Shown: positions 28,003-35,293 of the stretch, one piece after another
How positions within the stretch are numbered: the first letter of the stretch is position 1
Layout of the letters: the number at the start of each line of letters is the position of its first letter
Assembly: GCF_013415425.1 (NCBI RefSeq)
Contig: NZ_JACBYC010000185.1
Span: 1 to 44,921, forward strand
Source of the DNA: Gemella sp. GH3
Lineage (GTDB): Bacteria > Bacillota > Bacilli > Staphylococcales > Gemellaceae
Length of the DNA stretch: 44,921 nt
Direction: 5' to 3'
Program-made: the position numbers and the translations under genes
The notes under the pieces: generated by a model
The model's database searches: none
Told to the model about the DNA's origin: nothing
The model's input: the letters and a program-made list of their open reading frames with translations, nothing else

Positions 28003-28686
28003 TTAAAAAGTTTTTTCTATATACAATTCTTCTCCTATTTCTTTACAAATTATTCTATTTTCTTTTATCATTTCTAAAATGCAAATAAATGTTGCTACTA
28101 TTTCTTCTTTAGTATCATAATTCGAAATTAAATCACTAAACTGAATATTATCTTTTTTGGTTACATACTTCAATATAAAACTTCTTATATTCTCTATTGA
28201 TATTTCTTTTCTATATTTTATATTAGTAGGTATTTCATTTGCTTTATTATTTTCTAAAACTCTTTTTAATGCTTTTTTTAATAAGTTAGCAGACATAAGC
28301 ATTAAATTAGCATCTACTTCTATATCCTCAGGATATTTTTCTCCAAAATTTTGACGTTCTATTTGTAAATCATCAAAAACATCGCATATTTGTTTATAAT
28401 TTCTATAATCTATTAATTTTTGGACCAATTCCTGTTCATCTTCTATAACCTCTTCTACATCTTGTGGCAATAAACTTTTGCTTTTTATATGTATCAAGGT
28501 AGAAGCCATAACAATGTATTCTTCTGCATTTTCTAATGATAATTCATCGCTATTATTTAAATATTCTAAATAACTATCAGTAAGGCTAGCAATAGGAATA
28601 TTATGAATATCAATCTCCATTTTTTCTATAAGATGAAGCAACAAATCTAATGGACCTTGAAAACATTCTAAATTAACCTTATACAT
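28003..28686 (-). CDS. scpA: Segregation and condensation protein A (kleisin)
   Basis: Kleisin subunit that bridges the SMC heads in bacterial condensin. The N-terminal 'YKVNLECFQGPLDLLLHLIEKMEIDIHNIPIASLTDSYLEYL' and 'EEYIVMASTLIHIKSKSLLP' are diagnostic. The C-terminal winged helix contacts the other SMC head. Length of 227 residues is slightly short (about 240-250 is usual). It starts 12 bases after the XerD-like gene. Confidence 0.95.
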   Translation of the reverse strand: MYKVNLECFQGPLDLLLHLIEKMEIDIHNIPIASLTDSYLEYLNNSDELSLENAEEYIVMASTLIHIKSKSLLPQDVEEVIEDEQELVQKLIDYRNYKQICDVFDDLQIERQNFGEKYPEDIEVDANLMLMSANLLKKALKRVLENNKANEIPTNIKYRKEISIENIRSFILKYVTKKDNIQFSDLISNYDTKEEIVATFICILEMIKENRIICKEIGEELYIEKTF

Positions 28687-28698
28687 AAATATCCTTTC

Positions 28699-29595
28699 TT
28701 ACTTTAGCATATTTCTTGGGTGTTTTGTTAACAATTTAACTTTTTTACTATTGTTTATGTTGTCAATATAGACTTTTAAACTATTAATAGTTTTTAATCC
28801 TAATATTTCTCTGACATCTTCTACTGAAATTCCATCTTCTAAAAGATGAATTGCCAAACTATTTCTATATGTGGTAGGATTTAATTCTTTGTTTAAATTA
28901 ATATTTTTTTGTCTTCTTTTGAAGATTTTCCAAAATCCTTGACGTGTCAAACGTTCTCCACTAGTTGAGATAAATAAACTATCATCTTTTTTAGTTTCGA
29001 AAGTATTTAATGCTTTTAAATAATTATTAAGAGCATTAACAGTTTCTGAATTTAAAGGAACAGTATTATACGTTCCTTTTCCACTCTTATATTTTATATA
29101 CCCTATTTCTAAATTTATATCTTTTGTTGTTAGCATAATACAATCAGAAGGTTTAATACCTATAGCGTAAACTAATTCAAAAATAGCTTTATCTCTCAAA
29201 TCTAAGAATGAATCTCCAGTAAAATTTAAAATAGCATTAATTTCTTCACGTGTAAATATCACTAAATCTTTTGTGCTATTTACTTTTTTCGCTTTATTAT
29301 CTAATCTTACTTTTTGATTTATTATTTTTTCATCATATAAAAAATTATTAAACATATTAAATGCTGAAAATACACGAGATATAGTTGATTCTGAGTAATT
29401 TTCTTGACGAAGAATAGTAATATAATTTTCGATATTTGTTTCATCTACAATAAATTCTACAATATCTTTATCTTCTAAATGCTTTAATAATTTAGTTATA
29501 TCTAACATATATGATGAAATTGTATTTTTCGATAGCTCTTTTGAATGATTATCTAAATATTTATTAAATTTCTTAATTATAACTTCACGCTCCAT
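28699..29595 (-). CDS. XerD-like tyrosine recombinase with degenerate active site
   Basis: Tyrosine-recombinase-fold protein of 298 residues: N-terminal SAM-like core-binding domain (about 5-90) and catalytic domain (about 110-290). The catalytic set is incomplete. The first Arg is Lys148 ('GIKPSDC' in place of GLRVSEL), the His of HxxR is Thr241 ('PTTYRNS'), and the later His/Trp is Leu267 ('LGLKT'). Lys173, Arg244 and the nucleophile Tyr276 remain. Such a protein is unlikely to do normal Xer recombination. From memory, streptococci also have a degenerate xerD-like gene next to scpA, annotated as not acting at dif. It heads the scpA-scpB-rluB unit, so a role linked to chromosome segregation is plausible (inference). 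AGGAGG precedes the ATG. Confidence 0.88.
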   Translation of the reverse strand: MEREVIIKKFNKYLDNHSKELSKNTISSYMLDITKLLKHLEDKDIVEFIVDETNIENYITILRQENYSESTISRVFSAFNMFNNFLYDEKIINQKVRLDNKAKKVNSTKDLVIFTREEINAILNFTGDSFLDLRDKAIFELVYAIGIKPSDCIMLTTKDINLEIGYIKYKSGKGTYNTVPLNSETVNALNNYLKALNTFETKKDDSLFISTSGERLTRQGFWKIFKRRQKNINLNKELNPTTYRNSLAIHLLEDGISVEDVREILGLKTINSLKVYIDNINNSKKVKLLTKHPRNMLK

Positions 29596-29607
29596 AATAT
29601 CCTCCTA

Positions 29608-29623
29608 TACCTAAAATTAGGTA
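29608..29623. promoter_or_regulatory. Palindrome in the leader of the xerD-like/scpA operon
   Basis: TACCTAAAATTAGGTA has 7-base perfect inverted arms around a two-base centre. It lies between the predicted -10 box (29645-29650) and the AGGAGG ribosome binding site (about 29601-29606), directly abutting the latter. It may be an operator or a small hairpin affecting translation. Confidence 0.4.
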
Positions 29624-29644
29624 ATTTCAACATTTTACACTTAA

Positions 29645-29674
29645 ATTATAGCATTTTTTTATTAATTATGTCTA
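29645..29674 (-). promoter_or_regulatory. Candidate promoter of the xerD-like/scpA operon
   Basis: Minus strand TAGACA, 18-base spacer, perfect TATAAT, 50 bases before the ATG of the XerD-like gene. It lies in the 90-base gap after the DUF1275 gene, where I see no terminator, so read-through is also possible. Confidence 0.55.
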
Positions 29675-29685
29675 ATTTTTGTCAT

Positions 29686-30402
29686 TTATACCCTTCCCAT
29701 ATCATGAAAAATTGCAATGAAAAAGTCAACTATCAAAACGCCTATAACAAGAAGTAAAGCATGATGATTAAAATTATATGACACAACACTTCCAGTAACT
29801 ACACCAAATAAGAACATAACAATTAAAGAAAAGTAAATATAAAATTTAACCTTACTTTCTCGTTCTTTTAAAAATATATATCTAAAGATATGCTCACTTG
29901 CTGAACGTAGGTTTCCTGTACAAAAAGTGTTAGCAAAAGGTATCTTATTAATAGTTCTAAAACTATCAAATTGCATAGCACAAACAAATGAAATAATTAG
30001 TGGTCTAGTATCCAAATAATAGACTTTGGGCACAAAATATGCAAAAAATAATAGGAATATTTGTATTAATAAAGAAATATTAATATACCTTCTTATAGGT
30101 AAATATATATTTTTCTTTATAATATATTCATTAAAAACAACACCTACTATAAAAGCGCTTATAGGAGGAACAAAATTTAAAACAGTTGAAAAATCACCAT
30201 CTGCTAATGCTAATCCTATAAATATCAAATTTCCTGTTTGTGCATTTGCAAATATACCATTACAATTTATATATGTATAAGAGTCAAAAAAACCTCCTAC
30301 GAATGTTAATAATAAACCAAAAACTATTTGTTCGTGACTAGGTAATTTTTTATCTAAAATTTTTATCTGTAATTTATCCATAATTATATGACTATTAGTC
30401 AA
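29686..30402 (-). CDS. DUF1275 (YoaK-type) membrane protein
   Basis: Integral membrane protein of 238 residues in the DUF1275 family, whose function is not established. After a short cytoplasmic start, 'FGLLLTFVGGFFDSYTYINCNGIFANAQTGNLIFIGLALA' gives the family signature (GG..D.....G.F...QTGN). About six hydrophobic segments can be counted. The start is TTG at 30402, placed just after GGGAGGTGA and overlapping the stop of the upstream NUDIX gene by 8 bases, which indicates coupled translation. Confidence 0.88.
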   Translation of the reverse strand: MTNSHIIMDKLQIKILDKKLPSHEQIVFGLLLTFVGGFFDSYTYINCNGIFANAQTGNLIFIGLALADGDFSTVLNFVPPISAFIVGVVFNEYIIKKNIYLPIRRYINISLLIQIFLLFFAYFVPKVYYLDTRPLIISFVCAMQFDSFRTINKIPFANTFCTGNLRSASEHIFRYIFLKERESKVKFYIYFSLIVMFLFGVVTGSVVSYNFNHHALLLVIGVLIVDFFIAIFHDMGRV

Positions 30403-31279
30403 AAATCACCTCCCAATTATCCAAATTATTATAACAATCAAAACACATTTGAATTTGCTCAAATGTTGTTCTAGTTGTAGATAATTCTGGTAAATTGTGA
30501 AAATCAAAAAAGTTTGAATCTTCAGTTTCAATGTTATATTTGAAATCATGTGAAATATATTCGCATAAAACAATAATTTTAAGCATTCCTAACGGAAAAT
30601 TATAATTATGATGTTTGTTATAATCTAATAGCGATACTATTTTGATAGGTTTAACTACAGCACCAGCTTCTTCTCCGCACTCTTTAATAACATTATCTTT
30701 TATAGATTTATTGACATCTTGATAACCTCCAGGTAATGCCCATCTGTTATCAGATTTTTCTTTAACTAATAATATTTTATTATCTTTTATTATTGCCGCT
30801 CTATTCTCTAGTTTCGGTGTTTGATAGCCTACTTCATTAGCAAATATATGCTTTATAGTTTCTGAATTAGTTTTATACTTATAACTTAACATTTCACAAG
30901 AAATTTCTCTAAGCCTCTCTGCTCTTTCCAAATCAAACTTATCTTTACTATATGCTAGCGTATTTTGTGCTAGAAATTGAATTTCAGCTGCCCATTCTAC
31001 AATAATATCTTTATTATATATTTTTACAATATCTTCTATATTTTTTATATAATAACTTCCCTTACAATCTAATAAATCGTAATCTCTATCTAATAAAAAT
31101 ATAGTTCTACAATTTTCAGTAATTTTATTTTTATTAGAAGTTAAAAATAAAATATTTTTTAATACACTATCTATTTCAGCAACAAATTTAAATTTAATAT
31201 TGTTTTCTAAAAATATTTTTTGTATATTATCCGTAATATTATCTTGTAAGTCAATATCTATATACAAATAATCGTACAT
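30395..31279 (-). CDS. NUDIX hydrolase with an extra N-terminal domain
   Basis: Residues from about 92 on match NUDIX hydrolases with a helical N-terminal region ('EWAAEIQFLAQNTLAYSKDKFDLERAERLREISCEML') followed by the catalytic core ('RAAIIKDNKILLVKEK', 'RWALPGGYQD'). The Nudix box begins at Gly185 and keeps the metal-binding 'KECGEEAG', but has Lys191 where Glu is usual and Lys199 where Arg is usual. Residues 1-88 are additional and unrecognised, with an alternating strand/helix pattern and 'FLLDRDYDLLDC'. Relatives of the C-terminal part are about 205 residues, against 294 here. Substrate unknown, perhaps an ADP-ribose-like nucleotide. AGGAGAGAG precedes the ATG. A -10-like TATAAT (31311-31316, minus) lies upstream. 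Confidence 0.8.
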   Translation of the reverse strand: MYDYLYIDIDLQDNITDNIQKIFLENNIKFKFVAEIDSVLKNILFLTSNKNKITENCRTIFLLDRDYDLLDCKGSYYIKNIEDIVKIYNKDIIVEWAAEIQFLAQNTLAYSKDKFDLERAERLREISCEMLSYKYKTNSETIKHIFANEVGYQTPKLENRAAIIKDNKILLVKEKSDNRWALPGGYQDVNKSIKDNVIKECGEEAGAVVKPIKIVSLLDYNKHHNYNFPLGMLKIIVLCEYISHDFKYNIETEDSNFFDFHNLPELSTTRTTFEQIQMCFDCYNNLDNWEVIFD

Positions 31280-31358
31280 ATGCTCTCTCCTTAAATAATA
31301 TTTCTTTTATATTATAACATAGTTTACATAAAGAAATAATAGTATTTTACAAAATTTC

Positions 31359-31387
31359 TTGTAAGTTATTTCGTTTAGATGTATAAT
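31359..31387 (+). promoter_or_regulatory. Candidate promoter of the DUF2929 gene
   Basis: TTGTAA (31359-31364), 17-base spacer, perfect TATAAT (31382-31387), 32 bases before the proposed TTG start at 31419. It drives away from the NUDIX gene on the other strand. Confidence 0.7.
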
Positions 31388-31418
31388 AGTATTATCTTAT
31401 ATGAAAGGAGTGTTCACT

Positions 31419-31604
31419 TTGAGATTTGTAGTATCACTATTTTGGGGATTTATTTTCTCGTTTATAGCCATTTTTATCGTGAAATCTATTCTAGGTGAAA
31501 ATGGAAGTAGTCTTACTCTTCTTAATTGTTCAATTTTCTCATTGGCACTTTCTTTTGGTTGTGTAGCATTTGATAAACTTGCTACTAACTCAAAAAGTAA
31601 ATAA
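31419..31604 (+). CDS. Small DUF2929 (YjzD-like) membrane protein
   Basis: A 61-residue protein with two predicted transmembrane helices ('FVVSLFWGFIFSFIAIFIV' and a second at about 36-50) and a short charged tail. It resembles the DUF2929 family, which has no assigned function. An upstream in-frame ATG at 31401 exists, but AAAGGAG at 31404-31410 lies inside that extension and is 8 bases before TTG at 31419. The TTG start gives 'MRFVVSLFWGFIFS', which matches the family's usual beginning. It is the first gene of a plus-strand group with the MutT and thioesterase genes, separated from them by a hairpin. Confidence 0.72.
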   Translation: MRFVVSLFWGFIFSFIAIFIVKSILGENGSSLTLLNCSIFSLALSFGCVAFDKLATNSKSK

Positions 31605-31618
31605 TTTACAAATTATTT

Positions 31619-31664
31619 AGAGGTTGTAATAAACGATAATTATTTATCGATAATTACTACCTCT
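31619..31664 (+). terminator. Long imperfect hairpin between the DUF2929 and MutT genes
   Basis: Two 19-base arms (31619-31637 AGAGGTTGTAATAAACGAT and 31646-31664 ATCGATAATTACTACCTCT) pair at 16 of 19 positions around an 8-base loop. Only TTGATTT follows, so termination would be weak. It may be an attenuator or a processing site before the AGGAGG of the next gene. Confidence 0.45.
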
Positions 31665-31684
31665 TTGATTTATAGGAGGCTATT

Positions 31685-32158
31685 ATGATAACTTTAGGAA
31701 GTATGTGTTATATAGATAACGGAAATTCTTTTTTAATGTTAAAAAGAACGAAGAAAAAAAATGATATACATAAAAATCTTACTATAAGTGTTGGTGGAAA
31801 ATTAGAAGAAGGAGAAACTCCAGAAGAATGTATAATTAGAGAAGTAAAAGAAGAAACTAATCTTGATATAATTAATCCTACATTAAGAGGTATTATAACT
31901 TTTCCTGATTTCGAAGAAAATACTAATTGGTATACTTATGTATTTACTGCAACAGATTTTTCTGGGACATTAACTGATAATTGCCCTGAAGGCGACTTAA
32001 TATGGATAAATAAAGAAGATATAAGAAATAGAAATATTCATACATGGGAAGGTGATTATATATTTTTAGATTGGTTACTTGAAGATAAACCTTTCTTTTC
32101 GGCAAAATTTATATATGAGAATAAAGTTTTTAAAGAATATAGCGTTAATTTCTATTAA
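31685..32158 (+). CDS. MutT-type NUDIX hydrolase
   Basis: A 157-residue NUDIX protein like the 8-oxo-dGTP diphosphatases of Bacillota. The Nudix box (38-60) is 'GKLEEGETPEECIIREVKEETNL', matching the consensus except for Asn59 in place of the final Gly. The flanking 'MLKRTKKKNDIH', 'LRGIITFPDFEENTNWYTYVFTATDFSG' and 'EGDLIWINKEDI' are typical of this subgroup. It could sanitise oxidised nucleotides, but the substrate is not proven by sequence. ATAGGAGG precedes the ATG. The thioesterase gene follows after 15 bases. Confidence 0.88.
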   Translation: MITLGSMCYIDNGNSFLMLKRTKKKNDIHKNLTISVGGKLEEGETPEECIIREVKEETNLDIINPTLRGIITFPDFEENTNWYTYVFTATDFSGTLTDNCPEGDLIWINKEDIRNRNIHTWEGDYIFLDWLLEDKPFFSAKFIYENKVFKEYSVNFY

Positions 32159-32173
32159 TAAGGAGAAGAAATT

Positions 32174-32548
32174 ATGAAAATTAATGACACTTTAATTAGA
32201 GAATACGTAGTTTTATCAGAGCATAGTGCTAAAAATATAGGAAGTGGAGATTTAGAAGTTTTATCTACACCTATGTTAGTTGCTTTTATGGAAGAAACTG
32301 CTAAAATTTTAATAAATCAATATTTAGATAAAAATTACGGAACTGTAGGTAGCAATATTAATATTAATCATCTAAGACCTACAAAGATAGGTAAAAAAAT
32401 TAATATAGAAGTTCGTATAGTAGAAATTATAAAAAATAAAGTTATCAATTTTGAAATTTATGCTTATGAAAATAATGTAGAGATAGCTAATGCAAAACAT
32501 ACTCGTGTAGTAATTGAAAATGAGAAATTTTTATCACGTATAAACTAA
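32174..32548 (+). CDS. FlK-like thioesterase
   Basis: A 124-residue single hotdog-fold thioesterase related to fluoroacetyl-CoA thioesterase FlK. Family blocks are 'GSGDLEVLSTPMLVAFMEETA', 'VGSNININHLRPTKIGKKI' and 'FEIYAYENNVEIANAKHTRVVI'. Residues corresponding to the FlK triad (Thr in 'STP', Glu in 'MEE', His in 'NHLRP') are present. The natural substrate in non-fluoro-metabolising bacteria is unknown, perhaps a small acyl-CoA. It has an AAGGAGAAG ribosome binding site and is the last gene before a strong terminator. Confidence 0.85.
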   Translation: MKINDTLIREYVVLSEHSAKNIGSGDLEVLSTPMLVAFMEETAKILINQYLDKNYGTVGSNININHLRPTKIGKKINIEVRIVEIIKNKVINFEIYAYENNVEIANAKHTRVVIENEKFLSRIN

Positions 32549-32562
32549 TTATAAAGTTAATT

Positions 32563-32602
32563 AAAAAAATCTCGTTATTTAACAAAATAACGAGATTTTT
32601 TT
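32563..32602. terminator. Bidirectional terminator between thioesterase and potD
   Basis: Perfect 17-base arms (AAAAAAATCTCGTTATT and its complement) around a 6-base loop, with A/T runs at both ends. It touches the potD stop codon on the minus strand and follows the thioesterase stop on the plus strand. Confidence 0.92.
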
Positions 32603-33680
32603 AATTTCTATTGCTATTTATTTTAAACTCTAAAAATAAATCGTTTTGTAGCTGAACTATTTTTTGAGTTTGTGTTTGATAGACTTCTAATCTTTTCATA
32701 ATATCTTCTTTAGGATAAAATTGTTCGTCTGATACTATTTCTTCTGGTAATAATTCTAATGCAGTTTTTACTGGTGTTGAATATCCTATATATTCTGCAT
32801 TTATAGCAGCATTTTCTGGTCGCAACATAAAATTAATAAATTTATAAGCTGCTTCTTCATTTTTAGAAACTTTAGGAATAACCATATTGTCAAACCAAAT
32901 ATTGCTTCCATCTTTAGGTACTCTGTATACTAAATCTTCGTTATTACTAATCATTTCATTAGCATCTCCAGAAAAAGCAACTGCTACTTTAGCTTCATTG
33001 TTAGACATCAACATAATTTTTTCATCACTATTAATAGCTTTTATATTAGATCCTAATAATTCTAGTTTTCTTTCTGCTAACCTTAAATCAACTTCATTAG
33101 TTTCATTAACTGATTTTCCTTCAGACTGTAGCGCTATACCTAACATTTCTCTTGCACCATCTATTAACAATATTTCATTTTTTAATCTAGAATCCCATAA
33201 ATCATCCCATTTTTCAAAAGTCATATCTTCATCAACCAAGTTAGAATTATAAACTATACCTAACGTTCCCCAAAAATACGGAACAGAATAGACATTATTA
33301 TAATCAAAACTTTGATTAACTAACCTCTCATCAAGATTCTCAAAACCTTCTATTTTACTTTTATCCAGTTTTTTCAGCATATCTGCATCAATCATTTTCT
33401 TTATCATATAATCGGAAGGAACAACTATATCATAAGATGTTGATTCTGATTTTAGTTTAGTTAGAAGTGCTTCGTTTGAATCAAATGTTTCATAAATAAC
33501 TGATATACCAGTTTCATCTTCAAATTTTTTAATCAACTCCGGTGATATATACTCTCCCCAGTTAAAAATAGTAAGTGTATTATTATTTCCAGATTGAGAA
33601 GAATCTATGTATGATCTACTATGTAGTAGACCTACACTTACTAAAAAAATAACTAATGAATAAATAATTAATTTTTTCAT
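32601..33680 (-). CDS. potD: Spermidine/putrescine ABC transporter substrate-binding protein
   Basis: Extracellular polyamine-binding protein. After an N-terminal hydrophobic segment (3-21), the mature part starts 'LTIFNWGEYISPELIKKFEDETGISVIYETFDSNEALLTKL', then 'YDIVVPSDYMIKKMI' and 'VPYFWGTLGIVYN', all typical of PotD. There is no lipobox cysteine, so it is probably held by an uncleaved N-terminal helix rather than as a lipoprotein. Length of 359 residues is normal. It is the last gene of the operon, one base after potC. Confidence 0.95.
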   Translation of the reverse strand: MKKLIIYSLVIFLVSVGLLHSRSYIDSSQSGNNNTLTIFNWGEYISPELIKKFEDETGISVIYETFDSNEALLTKLKSESTSYDIVVPSDYMIKKMIDADMLKKLDKSKIEGFENLDERLVNQSFDYNNVYSVPYFWGTLGIVYNSNLVDEDMTFEKWDDLWDSRLKNEILLIDGAREMLGIALQSEGKSVNETNEVDLRLAERKLELLGSNIKAINSDEKIMLMSNNEAKVAVAFSGDANEMISNNEDLVYRVPKDGSNIWFDNMVIPKVSKNEEAAYKFINFMLRPENAAINAEYIGYSTPVKTALELLPEEIVSDEQFYPKEDIMKRLEVYQTQTQKIVQLQNDLFLEFKINSNRN

Positions 33681-33681
33681 T

Positions 33682-34476
33682 TTATGCCCTCCCTTGCTTT
33701 TTTAACTTACTTACGTTAATAACATAATAAACAGCTACTGCAATAACAACAAGTACTGTTATAACCGTTGAAAGAGCATTAATTTGTAGATTAATTCCTT
33801 GTCTTGCCATTGAGTAAACTTCAACAGATAAAGTTTGGAATCCATTTCCTGTAACAAAAAATGTAACAGCAAAGTCATCAAGTGAATAAGTAAGGCCCAT
33901 AAAGAAACCAGCCAAAATTCCGGGAGTAATATAAGGAATTATTACCTTTGTAATTACTTGATAACTGTTTGCTCCTAAATCAATTGCTGCATCAATCATA
34001 GAAATAGGCATTTCATATAATTTAGGTAAAACCATTAAAACTACTATCGGTATACTAAACGCTATATGTGATATCAAAACAGACCAGAAACCCTGAATAC
34101 TATCTTTGAATAAAAAGTTAAACATTAATAAAAATGAACAACCTATTATTACATCTGGACTTACTATTAGTATATTATTTCCAATCAAAATACCATTCCT
34201 AAATTTCTTTGTTTTTAGAGAATATATTGCTAAAGCTCCAATAGTTCCTAAAATTGCAGAAAATAATCCACATAACAAAGCAACTACTATAGTATTTATT
34301 ACTATCACTATCATACGGCTATTTTCAAATAATTCCAAATAATGAATAAATGAAAATTCTTCAAATGAATTCATATTTCTACCTGAACTAAATGAAAACC
34401 AAGCTAAATAAATTATAGGAATATATAGAATAATAAAAACTATTGATAAATATAGTTTAGAAGATATATTTTTCAT
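33682..34476 (-). CDS. potC: Spermidine/putrescine ABC transporter permease PotC
   Basis: Inner-membrane permease of 264 residues with about six transmembrane helices. The cytoplasmic EAA-type loop that contacts PotA reads 'MIDAAIDLGANSYQVITKVIIPYITPGILAGFFMG', followed by 'SLDDFAVTFFVTG', characteristic of PotC. It lies 2 bases after potB and 1 base before potD. Confidence 0.95.
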   Translation of the reverse strand: MKNISSKLYLSIVFIILYIPIIYLAWFSFSSGRNMNSFEEFSFIHYLELFENSRMIVIVINTIVVALLCGLFSAILGTIGALAIYSLKTKKFRNGILIGNNILIVSPDVIIGCSFLLMFNFLFKDSIQGFWSVLISHIAFSIPIVVLMVLPKLYEMPISMIDAAIDLGANSYQVITKVIIPYITPGILAGFFMGLTYSLDDFAVTFFVTGNGFQTLSVEVYSMARQGINLQINALSTVITVLVVIAVAVYYVINVSKLKKQGRA

Positions 34477-34478
34477 AA

Positions 34479-35291
34479 TTATTTTCTCCTTCCTAATTTA
34501 TTTTTACTATTAGTTATACTCATAATAATAGCCATTGTAAAGATTAAAAACACTGCGATTGTTGAACCTAAACCTACATTTTGGGTTACTAAGAAATGTT
34601 CTTCTATAGCTGTACCTAGATTTATAATTTTATTCCCTGCTATTAATCTAGTTATCATAAATATTGACAAGGCAGGAATAAATGTTACTTGAATACCCGT
34701 CTTAACACCCTCTATACTCAAAGGTAAAATAACTTTTAAGAATGTTGTTCTAGAATCAGCTCCTAAATCATAAGAAGCATTAACGATATTTGTATTTATA
34801 CCAGATACAGAATTATATATTGGAAGTAACATAAACGGTAAGAAAATATACACAGATACAAATACAAAACTAAATGAATTAAATAATAAGTCTTGTGTTC
34901 CTATTCCTAAAAATTCCAAAACATTATTTACTGTACCATGTTTACCAAATAGACCTAAAAACGCATATGTCTTTAATAAAATATTTATCCAAGTTGGTAA
35001 AATAATTAAAAGTAATAATAACTCTTTGTATTTGCTACGACTAATTACAAATGCTAAAGGATAACTCAAGATTAAACAAATGGCAGTTATAATAAAGGCA
35101 TACCAAAAACTATAAAAAGTCATCCACATATAACTTTTACCAAAAAACTCTTTATAATTACCTAAAGTAAAGTCTCCATCAGTATTATGGAATGAATAAT
35201 ACAATATTAGCAATATAGGAAAAACTACAAATAAAAACATCCATAGAGCGTAAGGAATGGCAAAAATCAATTTAGTTTTTCTGTTGAACAT
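34479..35291 (-). CDS. potB: Spermidine/putrescine ABC transporter permease PotB
   Basis: Second polyamine permease, 270 residues, about six transmembrane helices. Its EAA loop is 'VNASYDLGADSRTTFLKVILPLSIEGVKTGIQVTFIPALSIF', and 'LLIILPTWINILLKTYAFLGLFG' is typical of PotB. It lies two bases after potA and two before potC, consistent with a fixed stoichiometry transporter. Confidence 0.95.
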   Translation of the reverse strand: MFNRKTKLIFAIPYALWMFLFVVFPILLILYYSFHNTDGDFTLGNYKEFFGKSYMWMTFYSFWYAFIITAICLILSYPLAFVISRSKYKELLLLLIILPTWINILLKTYAFLGLFGKHGTVNNVLEFLGIGTQDLLFNSFSFVFVSVYIFLPFMLLPIYNSVSGINTNIVNASYDLGADSRTTFLKVILPLSIEGVKTGIQVTFIPALSIFMITRLIAGNKIINLGTAIEEHFLVTQNVGLGSTIAVFLIFTMAIIMSITNSKNKLGRRK

Positions 35292-35293
35292 GA

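Noticed and set aside
28699-29595. Tyrosine recombinase as a sign of a prophage, integron or genomic island
   Set aside because: Its place in the xerD-like-scpA-scpB-rluB cluster, its degenerate active site, and the lack of attachment repeats or phage genes argue against a mobile element.
32887-33252. Plus-strand ORF of 121 codons
   Set aside because: It is antisense to the well-supported potD, with Ser/Leu-rich random-looking composition and no ribosome binding site.
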